From assembly GCA_014338405.1 (NCBI GenBank), contig JTDE01002033.1, positions 84,322-148,321 of the forward strand: a DNA stretch of 64,000 nt, in the 5' to 3' direction. Under the pieces are notes generated by a model. It made no database searches, was not told the origin of the DNA, and saw nothing but the letters and a program-made list of their open reading frames with translations. Of the stretch, positions 61,834 through 64,000 are shown in pieces. The DNA is from Paragonimus skrjabini miyazakii (lineage: Eukaryota > Platyhelminthes > Trematoda > Plagiorchiida > Troglotrematidae). The translations under genes and the position numbers were made by a program. Position 1 is the stretch's first letter. Each line of letters opens with the position of its first letter.

Positions 61834-64000
61834 CGATGCCAGGCTAAGATATACCGTGCAGAATCTTAGTTTCAGCAACGATCGGGGTCGCACGGCTAAT
61901 GTGCACGTGGGTAGGGTGACAGACACAGAAAGCGATTAGTCGTTGTTGGGACAGTAGGCACGGCCTCACCAAGTGCAAGGAGTAAACAAAACTAGCCCCA
62001 CCCCCGTACTCAAACACTAGGCTGATGGGGGCGCAGACTAACCGAAAAAAAAGAGAACAAAGGGGCGGGGATCCGCCCGTACAACATCGAACGCATGCGT
62101 GCAACGCCCCCCAACAAACCAGTAGTCCGTCGGTGGGGGGCATGACCGATTCGTCTGGGTTGGTTTAGAATTCGGTCAACGCCATCGTTGTCCAAAGGGC
62201 TGATTAGATTGGACAAGCCCTGTCTCTGGCGTCAGAGCAGTAGCCATCCCCCCTCATAGTCCGATGGCCGCCGTGACGGCTGAAAGCAGTGCTGGAACAG
62301 CCAGAGTGATCGATCGCGGTCTCCAAGCCTGAGTAAACAGAGTCCGGGATAGGTGGGAAACCGTTGCGAATTCATCTTGGCTTTAGATTACCCAAGCATG
62401 GGTCAGACGAGACAAACCGCCTCATGTGAGTGACGTAAGAACCTGATGGCCACCGCAGTAACGGAACGGTACGAGTAAGGACAGACGAATCGAGACTAGC
62501 TGCATTCCGACACTGGCTGATCGAGACACTGGCGAACGACGAGGGTGCTTGATCAAATATGAAAATATGTCAATCGGTGGCTCACAGTGAACTAGCCAAA
62601 CGAACCACGGTAGAAACCAACTAGTGGATGCATACCATATATCCGCCGAAGCATTGAACCAAGCACCAGTTGTAATTTGTTTCAGCTTTTCCTGGATTGT
62701 TCATCCTAGTGAACGGTTCTGTGAACGCTTTCGGAACAACACCATGCCCCTAACAAGGTACCGGTTGTCACTATCCAGCTTGAAGTTAAATCTGCGTTAC
62801 GATTTCTATACTGTCGGATAATTACTAATCGAATACAAAACGAAAATCAACATCATAATCAGACGTCTTCATTAGTTGGTAGTTTCAAACGGAACGACCA
62901 TGTTGTAAAAGCAGAATGCTGTCACCACACTTCTGGCCTATTCAGCCTACTTTTCCAGACACCTCAACCGCCCCTGGCGCTCGGAAAGCATATCAAAGGG
63001 ATCACCCGCGAGTAGGAGATCCTGCTCTTGTCGCATCAATTTTTTCATAAGGCGCCTGACCACATTCCATATACTTTCTCGGCTGGACTCAGCACCTGAA
63101 AGCTGGTTGTCAGTCATAGGGGTTTTTCATCGGTGTACTCTTGAGTTCCGAACGGGCGTTTGACGTCCGTGTGGTAGGGCGCAGCGCATCACCGAACAAA
63201 TTCTTTGTGATTCGCTAGACAATCTGAAGTCGTCCACTGTCAATCGCCTAGCAGTTGCAGGTAGTCGCTATCCTAAATGACTTTAAATGACGTCCCAGGA
63301 ACATGACACGTTACACGTTTACTCACTCAGTTTGAATAAGGAAGTTCGTTGTTGTTTGCCTGTCAGTTCCGATCGCCTACATGATAAGTGTTTGATACCG
63401 ACTATTCTAGTTTACTCCTACATTTGAGTTTCATTCGTTTATTCCAGGGGTATCTGCTGAAGAATCGAACTAACTATAAGTCCCAGTTTTCGCCGGATTG
63501 TTCTCCCTCCTGGTCTACGCCATAATGGCATATTTGATTGGCCGAGTATTTACCTTTGTGTTTTGTTTCCCACTGCTGGACATCTCCCTTACGTTTACAG
63601 TACGTTAATCGGAACAGAACAGAGCAGCAGTAGATCACACCTGAGAGCTGGTTGGCAGTCCTAGAGGTTTTTCACCGGTGTACTCTGGAGTTCCGAACGG
63701 GCGTTTGAGGTTCGTGTGGTGGGGCGCATTGTTGCATCGTATCACCGAGCCATTGCTTTGTGATTCGCTAGACAATCTGAGATAGTCCACCATCAAGCGA
63801 GCCTTGTTCTACTGCAGCACAAATGACGTGAACATCACTTCGTCGGGTGCTAACAATTTAGCCTTGGTTACTAAAAGTAAAAGATATATTAAGTGTCCAC
63901 AATGTCGGATTTCAGGAAAACGAACGGTGCACACTGTAAACAATCAGGTCCGAACAACCCATTTCCCAAATGATGGACATTCTCGAAAAAGATCACGCCA
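61834..64000 (+). repeat. 2.2 kb interspersed repeat of unknown family, copy 2 (runs off the window)
   Basis: Reverse complement of 26306-28505 with only scattered differences. One is an A-run length change near 62045 that shifts the frame of the GC-rich segment. It starts at CGATGCCAGGCTAAG and continues to the end of the window, so the full repeat is longer than 2.17 kb. The internal diverged tandem recurs at about 63100-63245 and 63640-63795. Confidence 0.7.

Noticed and set aside
1..64000. CRISPR arrays, bacterial operons or phage genes
   Set aside because: None seen. Introns, SINEs and eukaryotic retroelements make a prokaryotic origin untenable.

Overview
The window looks like a digenean trematode (fluke) nuclear chromosome. 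The evidence is one host gene whose introns run to many kilobases, AT-rich unique sequence, and the mixture of transposon families: Penelope-like elements (PLEs), RTE-, CR1- and R2-type LINEs, Ty3/Gypsy LTR elements and tRNA-derived SINEs. The taxonomic call is inferred from gene structure and element types, not from a marker gene. Two runs of N (24179-24278 and 55592-55876) are assembly gaps.

The only host gene I can reconstruct is a lysosomal-type histidine acid phosphatase on the minus strand. Exon 1 (55037-54573) carries a signal peptide and the RHGDRTP catalytic motif. Exon 2 (38165-37890) carries the central domain. The terminal exon (32562-31939) carries the SAHD motif, a membrane anchor and a short cytoplasmic tail. 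All junctions are phase 0 with GT/AG sites, giving about 454 residues. A second, divergent terminal exon of the same design and phase lies 29 kb further on (2950-2303). I find no second exon 1 or 2 for it, so it is either a mutually exclusive alternative 3' exon or the remnant of a tandem paralogue.

The rest is mostly mobile-element sequence at different stages of decay. Left (0.6-15 kb): two SINE families, each present as a head-to-head inverted pair; a PLE endonuclease fragment between inverted arms; and a decayed CR1 LINE interrupted by a PLE. Middle (15-32 kb): largely unrecognised sequence, an RTE scrap, and one copy of a 2.2 kb unknown repeat whose inverted partner is at the right edge. 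33-37 kb (phosphatase intron 2): an ancient full-domain Gypsy element. 38-54 kb (intron 1): several RTE copies in both orientations and an R2-type reverse transcriptase ORF that is still open. Right (56-64 kb): a younger, internally deleted Gypsy element whose 3' LTR was split by a 350-bp element with inverted ends and a 12-bp target duplication, then a PLE 3' fragment and the second copy of the 2.2 kb repeat.

The most notable signal is a hammerhead-ribozyme-like core at the inner ends of the inverted arms of two separate PLE-related elements (8875-9545 and 58304-58653).
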